Assembly (NCBI RefSeq): GCF_001955655.1
Contig: NZ_MSPW01000001.1
Span: 558,001 to 622,000 of the forward strand
From: Viridibacillus arenosi
Lineage (GTDB): Bacteria; Bacillota; Bacilli; Bacillales_A; Planococcaceae
Length of the DNA: 64,000 nucleotides
Direction: 5' to 3'
The notes beneath the pieces were generated by a model that worked only from the letters and a program-made list of their open reading frames with translations, ran no database searches and was not told where the DNA came from. This document shows positions 55,059 through 64,000 of this stretch, piece by piece; position 1 is the stretch's first letter, and every line of letters begins with the position of its first letter. The position numbers and the translations under genes are program-made.

Positions 55059-58000
55059 CCTCGCACCTCCTGCTTAGGCATTTCTTCAGCTGTAAAGGTC
55101 ATAGATTCGATTACTCGAAGCATCGCCTCTGCAGTATCAAGAGATGTTAAGCATGGAACCCCATTTTCTACTGATTCACGGCGGATACGGAAACCGTCAC
55201 GTGCAGGTTGTTTTCCTTTTGTTAGTGTATTGACGATTAATTGAGCACCGCCATTTTGGATAACGTCTAGTAAAGTAGGACCATTTGATCCGATTTTATC
55301 AACAACACTCGCTTTTATACCTGCTTCTTCAATTGCTTTTGCAGTACCTGGTGTTGCTAAAATACTATAGCCGATATTCGTAAAGCGTCTAGCTAAAGCA
55401 ATTGCTTCGTCTTTATCTTTGTCCGCTACTGTCATTAAGACTGAACCGTGATCCTTAATATCCATTCCAGCTGCTACTAGACCTTTATATAGCGCTTTTT
55501 CTAGTGTACTATCTTTCCCCATTACTTCACCTGTTGATTTCATTTCAGGTCCTAATGTAATGTCAACCCGACGCAATTTAGCAAAGCTGAATACTGGTAC
55601 TTTCACGTAAACACCTTTTTGAATCGGTGCCAAACCAGTTTGGTAACCTTGTTCCACAATTGATTGACCCAGTATCGCTTTTGTTGCAATATTCGCCATC
55701 GGTAAGTTCGTAATTTTACTTAAGAACGGTACTGTGCGTGATGCACGTGGGTTTACTTCGATAACATATACTTCGTCATCAGAAATTACATACTGGATGT
55801 TCATTAAACCTTTGATTTCCAAACCTTTGGCTAAACGAGTTGTATAGTCTGTTAATGTATCAATATGTTTTTGAGACAGTTGTTGAGGTGGATATACTGC
55901 AATCGAGTCACCTGAGTGAACACCTGCACGTTCGATATGCTCCATAATACCTGGGATCAAGACGTTTTCGCCGTCACAAATCGCATCTACTTCAATTTCT
56001 GTACCAGTTAAGTATCTATCAACTAATACTGGGTGCTCTGGGCTAGCTTCAACCGCATGCTCCATGTAATACTGTAGTTCTTCTTCGTTATAAACGATTT
56101 CCATTGCGCGTCCACCTAGTACATATGATGGTCTCACTAAAACTGGGAATCCGATTCTCTTAGCAATAACAATCGCTTCTTCTGCAGAAGTAGCCGTTTT
56201 CCCCATCGGTTGTGGGATACCGATTTCGTGTAGTGCTTCCTCGAAACGGTCGCGTGATTCAGCACGGTCAATTGCATCTAGTGATGTTCCTAAAATTTTC
56301 ACGCCTCTTGCTTCCAATTTATCTGCTAGGTTAATAGCTGTTTGGCCACCAAATTGTACGACAACACCTTTTGGTTGTTCAAGATCAATGATGTGCATAA
56401 CATCTTCGATTGTTAATGGCTCGAAGTAAAGCTTATCAGAGATTGAGAAGTCAGTTGAAACTGTTTCTGGGTTTGAGTTAATAATGATTGCCTCGTACCC
56501 TGCTTCTTTAATCGCCCAAACAGAGTGTACTGTTGCGTAGTCAAATTCTACCCCTTGTCCGATACGAATTGGACCTGATCCAAGCACGATTACAGATTCA
56601 CGATCTGACTTGATTGATTCATTTTCATCTTCGTATGTACCGTAGAAGTATGGTGTTTCTGATTCAAATTCAGCAGCACATGTATCTACCATTTTGTAAA
56701 CTGGTACGATGCCATTTTCTTTACGGAAGTCATAAATCGCTGACTCTGTTGTATTCCAAAGTTTCGCAACGGTTTCATCTGCAAAACCAATACGTTTCGC
56801 TTGGCGCAATACGGCTTTGTCATGCGGATTATCTTTTAATACAGTTTCATAATCAACAATGTTTTTAAATTTATTTAAGAAGAATAGATCGATTTGGCTC
56901 CATTCATGGATTGTTTCGATAGTCACACCTCGACGCAACGCTTCTCCCAGGAAGAATAGACGCTCATCTCCTGCTTTACGGATACGTTTTTCAATCCATT
57001 GATCTGACAGCTCTTCAGGATTTTTCATTTCAATATGTTTATGGCCAGTTTCAAGTGAACGAACTGCTTTTAGCATAGCTTCCTCGAAATTACGGCCGAT
57101 TGCCATTACTTCACCAGTTGCTTTCATTTGAGTACCTAAGTTACGTTTTGCATTTTCGAATTTATCGAAAGGCCAGCGTGGAATTTTCGCCACAACATAG
57201 TCTAGTGCTGGTTCGAAGCAAGCATAAGTTTTGCCCGTAACAGGGTTCATCATTTCATCTAATGTTAAACCGACTGCGATTTTCGCTGCAAGCTTCGCAA
57301 TTGGGTAACCAGTTGCTTTTGAAGCAAGTGCTGATGAACGTGATACACGTGGATTCACTTCAATAATGTAGTAGTTGAAGCTGTGTGGATCAAGGGCAAG
57401 TTGAACGTTACAACCACCTTCGATTTTAAGTGCACGAATGATTTTAAGCGATACATTACGTAGCATGTGATACTCACGGTCTGATAAAGTTTGAGATGGT
57501 GCAACTACAATTGAATCTCCTGTATGAATCCCAACTGGATCCACATTTTCCATGTTACAAACTACGATTGCATTGTCTATAGAGTCACGCATTACTTCAT
57601 ATTCTATTTCTTTGAAACCTGCGATTGATTTTTCTAGTAAACATTGTGTTACCGGGCTATATTTTAGACCAGATGTCACGATTTCGTTTAAATCTTGATC
57701 GTTATAACAAATACCACCGCCAGTTCCGCCAAGCGTGAATGCAGGACGAACGATAACTGGATAACCAATTTTTCCAACAAAAGCATGTGCTTCTTCTAAG
57801 TTGTGAATAATGTCTGATTCTGGTACAGGAACCCCTAATTCATACATTAAGTTACGGAACAAATCTCGGTCCTCTGCTTTATTGATGGCATCAAGTTTTG
57901 TACCAAGGATTTCAATGTTTAGTTCATCTAAAATACCTGATTCATGTAATTCAATAGCCATGTTTAAACCCGTTTGACCACCTAAAGTTGGTAGGACTGC

Positions 58001-58252
58001 ATCTGGGCGTTCTTTACGGATTATACGTGATACAAACTCCAATGTAATTGGTTCGATGTACACTTTATCTGCAATTTGAGTATCCGTCATAATTGTTGCT
58101 GGGTTTGAGTTAATTAAAATGACGCGGTAGCCCTCTTCTTTTAATGATAGACATGCTTGTGTTCCGGCATAGTCGAATTCTGCAGCTTGTCCGATTACGA
58201 TTGGGCCTGAGCCGATTACTAAAATGGTTTTGATATCTTGACGTTTAGGCAT
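55055..58252 (-). CDS. carB: Carbamoyl-phosphate synthase, large subunit
   Basis: 1065-residue synthetase with two homologous ATP-grasp halves. The first begins [20 protein letters not shown] and the second [20 protein letters not shown] near residue 560. [13 protein letters not shown] and [18 protein letters not shown] are the ATP loops. The C-terminal methylglyoxal-synthase-like allosteric domain (about 930-1065) is present. Its linkage with pyr genes and PyrR sites marks it as the pyrimidine-specific synthase (pyrAB). It overlaps carA by 8 bases. Confidence 0.98.
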
Positions 58253-59345
58253 GGTGTTGCTCCTTTCTAGTATCTACATTCATTAACTCGATAAATTCAT
58301 CAAATAAGTGGTTTGAATCTTCTGGTCCTGGTGATGCTTCTGGGTGATATTGTACTGTGAATACTGGGTATTTTTTATGTTTTAAACCTTCGATTGTTCC
58401 GTCATTTAATGCAAGGTGAGTAACTTCTAAACTAGTTCCTTCTAGTGAAGCTGGGTCGATTGCATAGCCATGGTTTTGAGAAGTTAGTTCAGTACGTCCA
58501 GTTTTTAGTTCTTTTACTGGATGATTAGCACCACGGTGCCCAAATTTAAGTTTGAATGAATCTGCGCCACAAGCTAGTGCGAAAAGTTGATGTCCTAAGC
58601 AAATACCGAACATTGGCACTTTTCCGATTAGATTTTTAATTGTTTCAATTGCTACTGGCACATCTTTTGGATCTCCAGGTCCATTTGATAACATTATACC
58701 GTCTGGATATAAAGCTAAAATTTCTTCTGCTGGCATATTGTATGGTACTACAACGACGTCACAGTCACGTTTGTTTAACTCGCGCAAAATACCATGCTTC
58801 ATACCGAAGTCCATTAATACAACTTTTTTACCTCGACCCGGGCTTGGATATGGTGTTTTGGTAGAAACTTGCTCTACTTGGTTTGTTGGGAATGTAGTTG
58901 ATTTTAATTTTGCTACAACCTCTTCAACAACTACTTCTTCTCCTGCTGCTGTTAAAGTAGCTTTAATCGAACCCATTTCGCGAATCAAACGAGTTAACTT
59001 TCTTGTATCAATCCCTTCAATACCAGGGATTTTTTTCATTTTGAAGAATTCATCTAATGTTGTGTCACAACGGAAATTTGATGGTGTTTGTGCTAATTCG
59101 CGTACAACGAATCCTTTTATTGCAGGGTCAATTGTTTCAAAATCGTCACGATTAATACCATAGTTACCGATTAATGGATATGTCATTGTCACAATTTGTC
59201 CTGCAAATGATGGGTCAGACAATGTTTCTTGATAGCCTGTCATTCCTGTTGTAAATACAACTTCTCCGTCTGATGCTAAGTCACTACCGAAGGCTTGTCC
59301 TTCAAATACGATACCATTTTCTAAAATTAACTTTCTGTTTGTCAT
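58245..59345 (-). CDS. carA: Carbamoyl-phosphate synthase, small (glutaminase) subunit
   Basis: 366-residue class I glutamine amidotransferase that supplies ammonia to CarB. The nucleophile elbow [14 protein letters not shown] contains the catalytic Cys, and the His-Glu pair is in [14 protein letters not shown]. The N-terminal half holds [19 protein letters not shown]. The start at 59345 overlaps the pyrC stop (ATGA) after GGGAGGAAG; a start five codons earlier is rejected. Confidence 0.97.
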   Translation of the reverse strand: MTNRKLILENGIVFEGQAFGSDLASDGEVVFTTGMTGYQETLSDPSFAGQIVTMTYPLIGNYGINRDDFETIDPAIKGFVVRELAQTPSNFRCDTTLDEFFKMKKIPGIEGIDTRKLTRLIREMGSIKATLTAAGEEVVVEEVVAKLKSTTFPTNQVEQVSTKTPYPSPGRGKKVVLMDFGMKHGILRELNKRDCDVVVVPYNMPAEEILALYPDGIMLSNGPGDPKDVPVAIETIKNLIGKVPMFGICLGHQLFALACGADSFKLKFGHRGANHPVKELKTGRTELTSQNHGYAIDPASLEGTSLEVTHLALNDGTIEGLKHKKYPVFTVQYHPEASPGPEDSNHLFDEFIELMNVDTRKEQHHA

Positions 59346-60619
59346 TGTGCTTCCTCCCATACGATGTTACCTTCAAAGATTGTCATAACTGGCCAGCCTT
59401 TTGCTGTCCATCCATTGAATGGTGTGTTTCTACCTTTTGATACGAAACCTTCAGCATCAATTGTTTGTTCTTTATTTAGATCAAGTAAGATCAAATCTGC
59501 CGATACCCCAACTTCGATTTTGCCATATGGTAAGTTGAATAACTCAGCTGGTTTTGCAGCCATCCAATCGATTAATTGTTTTAATGTCCATTTACCTGTT
59601 TCAACAAATTTTGTATACAGTAGTGGGAACGCTGTTTCAAAACCGACAATGCCGAATGGTGCACCTACCATACCACAGCATTTTTCTTCAACTGTGTGTG
59701 GTGCGTGGTCTGTTGCGATACAGTCAATGGTGCCATCAAGTAATGCTTCATGTAATGCTTGTAAGTCATCATTCGCACGTAAAGGTGGATTCATTTTCCA
59801 GTTTGCATCATCTGATGGAATGTCCATTTCTTCTAATAGAAGGTGGTGCGGACAAACCTCTGCAGTAACTTTAATGCCGGCTGCTTTTGCATCACGTACT
59901 ACGCGTACCGATTCTTTTGTTGATACGTGACATACATGGTAATGTGCACCTGCTGCTTCAGCTAGTAAAACGTCACGGGCGATTTGCACTGATTCACAAA
60001 CAGATGGTATCCCCGGTAAACCTAGCTCATGATTGCGAGTGCCTTCGTGCATCACGCCATCGTAAATCAATGAATTATCTTCGCAGTGCGCAACGACCGT
60101 CATGCCAATTTTCGCTGCATCTTTCATTTGCTCAAACATAGTTGCTGCTTCTTGTACACCAACACCATCATCAGAGAATGCAACTGCACCATGTGCTTTT
60201 AAATCTGTTAAGTTTGTGCGTTTGTCGCCAGATTGTGCGACTGTTAAAGACCCATAAGGTAAAACGCGAATGACTGCACTATCTTCAATCAAACTATTTA
60301 TGTAGTCAAGATTTTCAATTGAATCTGGTACTGGCTTAGTGTTAGGCATTGCACAAATTGTTGTGAAGCCACCTTTAGCTGCAGAAGCTGTACCAGTTGC
60401 AATCGTTTCTTTATGTTCGAAACCTGGCTCACGAAGATGAGTATGTACATCTACAAATCCTGGGGCTACTACAAGACCTTTACCGTCGATTACTTCAGTA
60501 GCCTCAGCCGAGATTGAAGCACCGATTTCTTTAATGTTTCCACCATCTATCAGGATGTCTGTTGATTGAAACTTGCCTTGTTCATTTAACATTTGAACAT
60601 TTTTCAGTAATTTTGTCAT
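59342..60619 (-). CDS. pyrC: Dihydroorotase
   Basis: 425-residue class I dihydroorotase. The zinc site begins [20 protein letters not shown], with further ligands in [19 protein letters not shown] and [13 protein letters not shown], where the Asp is catalytic. [15 protein letters not shown] is a standard block. One base separates it from pyrB and it overlaps carA by 4. Confidence 0.97.
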   Translation of the reverse strand: MTKLLKNVQMLNEQGKFQSTDILIDGGNIKEIGASISAEATEVIDGKGLVVAPGFVDVHTHLREPGFEHKETIATGTASAAKGGFTTICAMPNTKPVPDSIENLDYINSLIEDSAVIRVLPYGSLTVAQSGDKRTNLTDLKAHGAVAFSDDGVGVQEAATMFEQMKDAAKIGMTVVAHCEDNSLIYDGVMHEGTRNHELGLPGIPSVCESVQIARDVLLAEAAGAHYHVCHVSTKESVRVVRDAKAAGIKVTAEVCPHHLLLEEMDIPSDDANWKMNPPLRANDDLQALHEALLDGTIDCIATDHAPHTVEEKCCGMVGAPFGIVGFETAFPLLYTKFVETGKWTLKQLIDWMAAKPAELFNLPYGKIEVGVSADLILLDLNKEQTIDAEGFVSKGRNTPFNGWTAKGWPVMTIFEGNIVWEEAQ

Positions 60620-60620
60620 A

Positions 60621-61499
60621 TTAGCCTCGCCCCTTTAAAATATGTTCTAATATTGCCATGCGGATGAATAGTCCGTTTCGCATTTGAGAGAAGATTCTTG
60701 AACGCTCACATTCTACTAATGATGAATCAATTTCTACACCACGGTTAATCGGTGCCGGATGCATGATAATTGCTTTATCTTTCATCATTTTTTCACGTTC
60801 CTCAGTTAAGCCATATCTTTCTCTGTAAGATTCAACTGTGAATCCATCATATGCTGCTTCACGTTCATGTTGTACACGAAGTAGCATAATGACATCACTC
60901 TTTTCGATTAGTTGATCCCAATCTTGATGCGCCTCATACTCACCTTGCCACTCTGGTGGACAAACAAAGTTGACGTTTGCTCCTAAAGTAGTAAGTGCTG
61001 TTGCATCTGATTTTGCAACACGACTATGAGAAACATCACCTGCAATTGTAACATTGACCCCTTCAAATTTCCCGAACTCTTTGAATATTGTGTATAAATC
61101 TAGTAAAGATTGAGAAGGATGCTGCCCGGCACCATCACCTGCATTGATAATTGATACGTCCAAACCTTCTAAAAGCTCTTCGTAGTATGCATCTTGTTTA
61201 TGACGAATAACGACTGCATCGATACCACTTTGTTGAATCGTTTTTACTGTGTCGTACAATGTTTCACCCTTTAGCACGCTTGAGAATCCTGCATCGAATG
61301 GAATCACTGTAGCACCTATTTTTCTTTCAGCTGATTCAAATGATGTTTTTGTTCTTGTACTTGGCTCAAAAAATAGGTTTGCGATAAAGTATTCTTTCTC
61401 TAGTTGTGGTTTCGCACCTGATTCAAATTCCGCAGCGCGTTTTAATATCAGCATAATTTCTTCTTTTGATACTTCATCCATTGACAGTAAGTTTTTCAT
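60621..61499 (-). CDS. pyrB: Aspartate carbamoyltransferase, catalytic chain
   Basis: 292-residue enzyme that makes carbamoyl-aspartate. The carbamoyl-phosphate motif is [18 protein letters not shown]; aspartate binding is in [17 protein letters not shown]. No regulatory PyrI chain is encoded nearby, as usual in Bacillus. Two adjacent ATG codons exist; the second (61499) is six bases from GGAGG and is preferred over 61502. A PyrR attenuator precedes it. Confidence 0.97.
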   Translation of the reverse strand: MKNLLSMDEVSKEEIMLILKRAAEFESGAKPQLEKEYFIANLFFEPSTRTKTSFESAERKIGATVIPFDAGFSSVLKGETLYDTVKTIQQSGIDAVVIRHKQDAYYEELLEGLDVSIINAGDGAGQHPSQSLLDLYTIFKEFGKFEGVNVTIAGDVSHSRVAKSDATALTTLGANVNFVCPPEWQGEYEAHQDWDQLIEKSDVIMLLRVQHEREAAYDGFTVESYRERYGLTEEREKMMKDKAIIMHPAPINRGVEIDSSLVECERSRIFSQMRNGLFIRMAILEHILKGRG

Positions 61500-61520
61500 C
61501 ATGAGCCTCCTAGTTTATAA

Positions 61521-61644
61521 ATAAAGCCTCCCTAGATTAGTAGGGAGGCTGAGGAAGGATATGACAGGATAAGCATAGCGCTTTTGCACTTGCTTTCGAA
61601 TCTATATAACCCTTCTTTGCCTCTCTGGGCAATCTGTTAAAAGG
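61521..61644 (-). promoter_or_regulatory. PyrR-dependent attenuator between pyrP and pyrB
   Basis: Anti-antiterminator with PyrR binding loop at 61611-61644; the core (61617-61632, minus strand) reads TTGCCCAGAGAGGCAA, with the conserved CCAGAGAGG and a flipped closing pair. The downstream terminator has stem AGCCTCCCTA (61525-61534) with TAGGGAGGCT (61541-61550), then TTTATTT. UMP-bound PyrR should stabilise the loop and favour termination. Confidence 0.9.
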
Positions 61645-61659
61645 TACAGTATTTATATG

Positions 61660-62955
61660 TTATTCATCCAAATCAGCGACGTCTTTATCGCGACCTGGTA
61701 GTACTAAGTTTAAAATGACACCGACGATGGCTGCTAAGGCCATACCTTCAATTGCAAATGTGTCAGAAACTTGCGGTATTTTCAACGTTGCGCCACCGAT
61801 TCCAAAGATCAGGATAACTGATGCAATGACTAGATTACGTTTATCATCGAAGTCAACTTTATTTTCAACTAGCATTCGTAGACCACTAGATGCGATGATT
61901 CCGAATAATAGAATAGACACACCGCCCAACACTGAAGTTGGAATTGTTTCGATAACTGCCATCGCTTTTGAAAAGAATGCCATCACTATCGCTAAAATTG
62001 CTGCGCCACCGATAACATATACACTATATACTCTTGTTAATACTAGGACACCGATATTTTCACCGTAAGTTGTTTTCGGTGGTCCACCGATGAAAGCGCT
62101 CATTAGTGTTCCTAAACCATCACCTAATAGTGAACGATGTAAACCTGGCTCTTTAATGTAGTTTCGATTCACAACTTTACCCAATACTAATTGGTGGCCA
62201 ATATGTTCTGAAATTGTGACAATCACGATTGGTACCATCGCTAGAAGCAATGTGCTTGTCACCTTGAATTCATAATCTATTCCTGGTATTAAAAAGTCAG
62301 GAAGTGCGAACCATTTCGCTTGTCCAATTGCAGTATAGTCAACAATACCGATTGCTGCTGAGTATATATATCCTACAACTAAACCAATTAAAATTGGCAT
62401 TGTGCTAATGATATTTTTGAAGAAGATTGTACAAATAATGGCTGCAGCTAACGTAACTAGTGCTGCAGAGAAGTCTGGGAAACTATATATCTTCCCACCA
62501 TTACCATCTGAAATATTCATCGCCATATCAACTGCGACTGTTGCAAGTCCAAGACCGATAACCATAATAACCGGCGCTACAACGATTGGCGGTAGTAATT
62601 TCATAATCCATTTATAACCCGTTTTCCAAATGAGTAGTGAGACTAAGCCGTAAGTTAAACCGACGAACATTGATCCAATCATCGCACTTCCAACACCACC
62701 CGAGTGAGAAACAAAGATAATTGGTGTGATAAAAGCGAATGAAGATCCTAAGTAAGCTGGGACTTGAAATCTTGTTACTAATAAGAATATCAGTGTTGCG
62801 ATACCGCTTGTTAAAAGAGCCATCGCTGGGCTCAAGCCAGTAAGTTTAGGTACTAATATTGTTGAGCCGAACATCGCAAACATATGTTGAGCACTAAGGG
62901 TAATAAGTTGGAGTGCTTTTGGTTTTTCATCTATATCTAATACTGTGTTTGCCAT
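61660..62955 (-). CDS. pyrP: Uracil permease PyrP (UraA family)
   Basis: 431-residue NCS2-family membrane transporter, about 14 transmembrane segments. Family features: LSAQHMFAMFGSTILVPKLT near the N-terminus, ISEHIGHQLVLGKV, and GDGLGTLMSAFIGGPPKTTYGENIG (residues about 275-300), which contains the QH/NxG-type substrate motif region. It imports uracil for salvage. It follows pyrR by only 30 bases, leaving no room for an attenuator between them. Confidence 0.96.
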   Translation of the reverse strand: MANTVLDIDEKPKALQLITLSAQHMFAMFGSTILVPKLTGLSPAMALLTSGIATLIFLLVTRFQVPAYLGSSFAFITPIIFVSHSGGVGSAMIGSMFVGLTYGLVSLLIWKTGYKWIMKLLPPIVVAPVIMVIGLGLATVAVDMAMNISDGNGGKIYSFPDFSAALVTLAAAIICTIFFKNIISTMPILIGLVVGYIYSAAIGIVDYTAIGQAKWFALPDFLIPGIDYEFKVTSTLLLAMVPIVIVTISEHIGHQLVLGKVVNRNYIKEPGLHRSLLGDGLGTLMSAFIGGPPKTTYGENIGVLVLTRVYSVYVIGGAAILAIVMAFFSKAMAVIETIPTSVLGGVSILLFGIIASSGLRMLVENKVDFDDKRNLVIASVILIFGIGGATLKIPQVSDTFAIEGMALAAIVGVILNLVLPGRDKDVADLDE

Positions 62956-62985
62956 ATCCTTTTATCCTCACATTCTTTACCTTGC

Positions 62986-63683
<698 letters not shown>

Positions 63684-63709
63684 TGAATATTTTGTTTTTC
63701 ACTACGACA

Positions 63710-63739
63710 AGTATATTACGCTAGGACTTAAAATGTCAA
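63710..63739 (-). promoter_or_regulatory. SigA promoter of the pyr operon
   Basis: Minus-strand TTGACA (63734-63739, perfect), 18-base spacer, TATACT (63710-63715). The -35 overlaps the stop of the preceding pseudouridine synthase gene. The predicted start is about 180 bases before the pyrR ATG. Confidence 0.8.
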
Positions 63740-64000
63740 TAGTTACTTTTCAATTCTTTTAATAACTCTTCATAATCAGCTGGTAATGGCGCCTCAAATT
63801 CTAAATATTCACCAGTTGAAGGATGAATAAAGCCTAATACACCGGCGTGTAGAACTTGTCCACCAAAGTCGAGTGTTTTTCTCGGCCCGTATTTTGGATC
63901 ACCGGCTAATGGATAACCAATATAGTTCATATGGACACGGATTTGATGTGTACGTCCTGTTTCTAGTCTACATTGTACAAGAGTGTAATCCACTCCTAAA
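63736..64000 (-). CDS. RluD-family pseudouridine synthase (YlyB), C-terminal part
   Basis: Partial gene entering from the right edge; the last 87 codons are visible. YTLVQCRLETGRTHQIRVHM is the conserved RluA/RluD block near the catalytic core, followed by GYPLAGDPKYG and LHAGVLGFIHPSTGEYLEFE. The true start lies outside. In B. subtilis ylyB precedes pyrR, as here. RNA target (23S rRNA) is inferred from the family. Confidence 0.93.
   Translation of the reverse strand, partial: LGVDYTLVQCRLETGRTHQIRVHMNYIGYPLAGDPKYGPRKTLDFGGQVLHAGVLGFIHPSTGEYLEFEAPLPADYEELLKELKSNY

Noticed and set aside
59364-59930. 188-codon plus-strand frame opposite pyrC
   Set aside because: Antisense to a well-conserved dihydroorotase; no start signal or family features.

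Overview
This window looks like a low-GC, spore-forming member of the Bacillales. Gene order follows the Bacillus subtilis block ylyB-pyr ... yloA-gmk-priA-prkC-spoVM-rpmB-fap/fab-smc-ftsY-ffh-rpsP-trmD-rplS-topA-xerC-hslVU almost gene for gene. Protein style suggests the Lysinibacillus/Solibacillus side of the order (inference only). Nearly everything is on the minus strand, so the B. subtilis map is read here from right to left. Only rpmB (33714-33902) and rqcH (48674-50362) are on the plus strand.

Right to left in transcription order: (1) 64000-52031 holds the end of an RluD-family pseudouridine synthase, then pyrR-pyrP-pyrB-pyrC-carA-carB-pyrK-pyrD-pyrF-pyrE, the full UMP pathway plus uracil permease and the PyrR regulator. 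Two PyrR attenuators are visible, before pyrR and before pyrB. (2) 52008-50690 is an accessory slot. A SAM-I (S-box) type leader with antiterminator and terminator precedes a two-domain VOC (catechol-2,3-dioxygenase-like) gene. In B. subtilis this slot carries the S-box-controlled cysH sulfate-assimilation operon. (3) 50362-48674 is rqcH, divergent from yloC-gmk-rpoZ-coaBC-priA-def-fmt-rsmB-rlmN-prpC-prkC-rsgA-rpe-thiN (48453-34103). (4) A short gene for the spore coat anchor SpoVM (33936-34088, TTG start, long C-terminal tail) lies in the thiN-rpmB gap. (5) yloU-fakA, sdaAB-sdaAA-recG, and the FapR-controlled fapR-plsX-fabD-fabG-acpP lipid operon. (6) rnc-smc-ftsY and ylxM-ffh (SRP, chromosome condensation), rpsP-khpA-rimM-trmD-rplS (ribosome and tRNA maturation), lepB-rbgA-rnhB. 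(7) An isolated FliK-like/FlhB-like pair (ylqG/ylqH), sucC-sucD, dprA, topA, trmFO, then xerC-hslV-hslU, cut by the window edge.

Most units are tightly packed, with ATGA, GTGA or TAATG overlaps. Intrinsic terminators mark the unit ends, and several overlap the next promoter. The best example is at 27545-27625, where the recG terminator, the fapR promoter and the FapR operator are fused in about 80 bases. No rRNA, tRNA, insertion sequence, prophage or CRISPR array was seen.

The least ordinary observations are the S-box leader on a VOC dioxygenase gene, the long TTG-initiated SpoVM ending inside the rpmB terminator, the fused terminator/promoter/operator at fapR, the absence of remA and ylqD from their usual places, the missing pyrR-pyrP attenuator, and a terminator-like hairpin upstream of rpmB. 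Nothing here amounts to a wholly new multigene system; the window is mainly core genome with informative regulatory detail.
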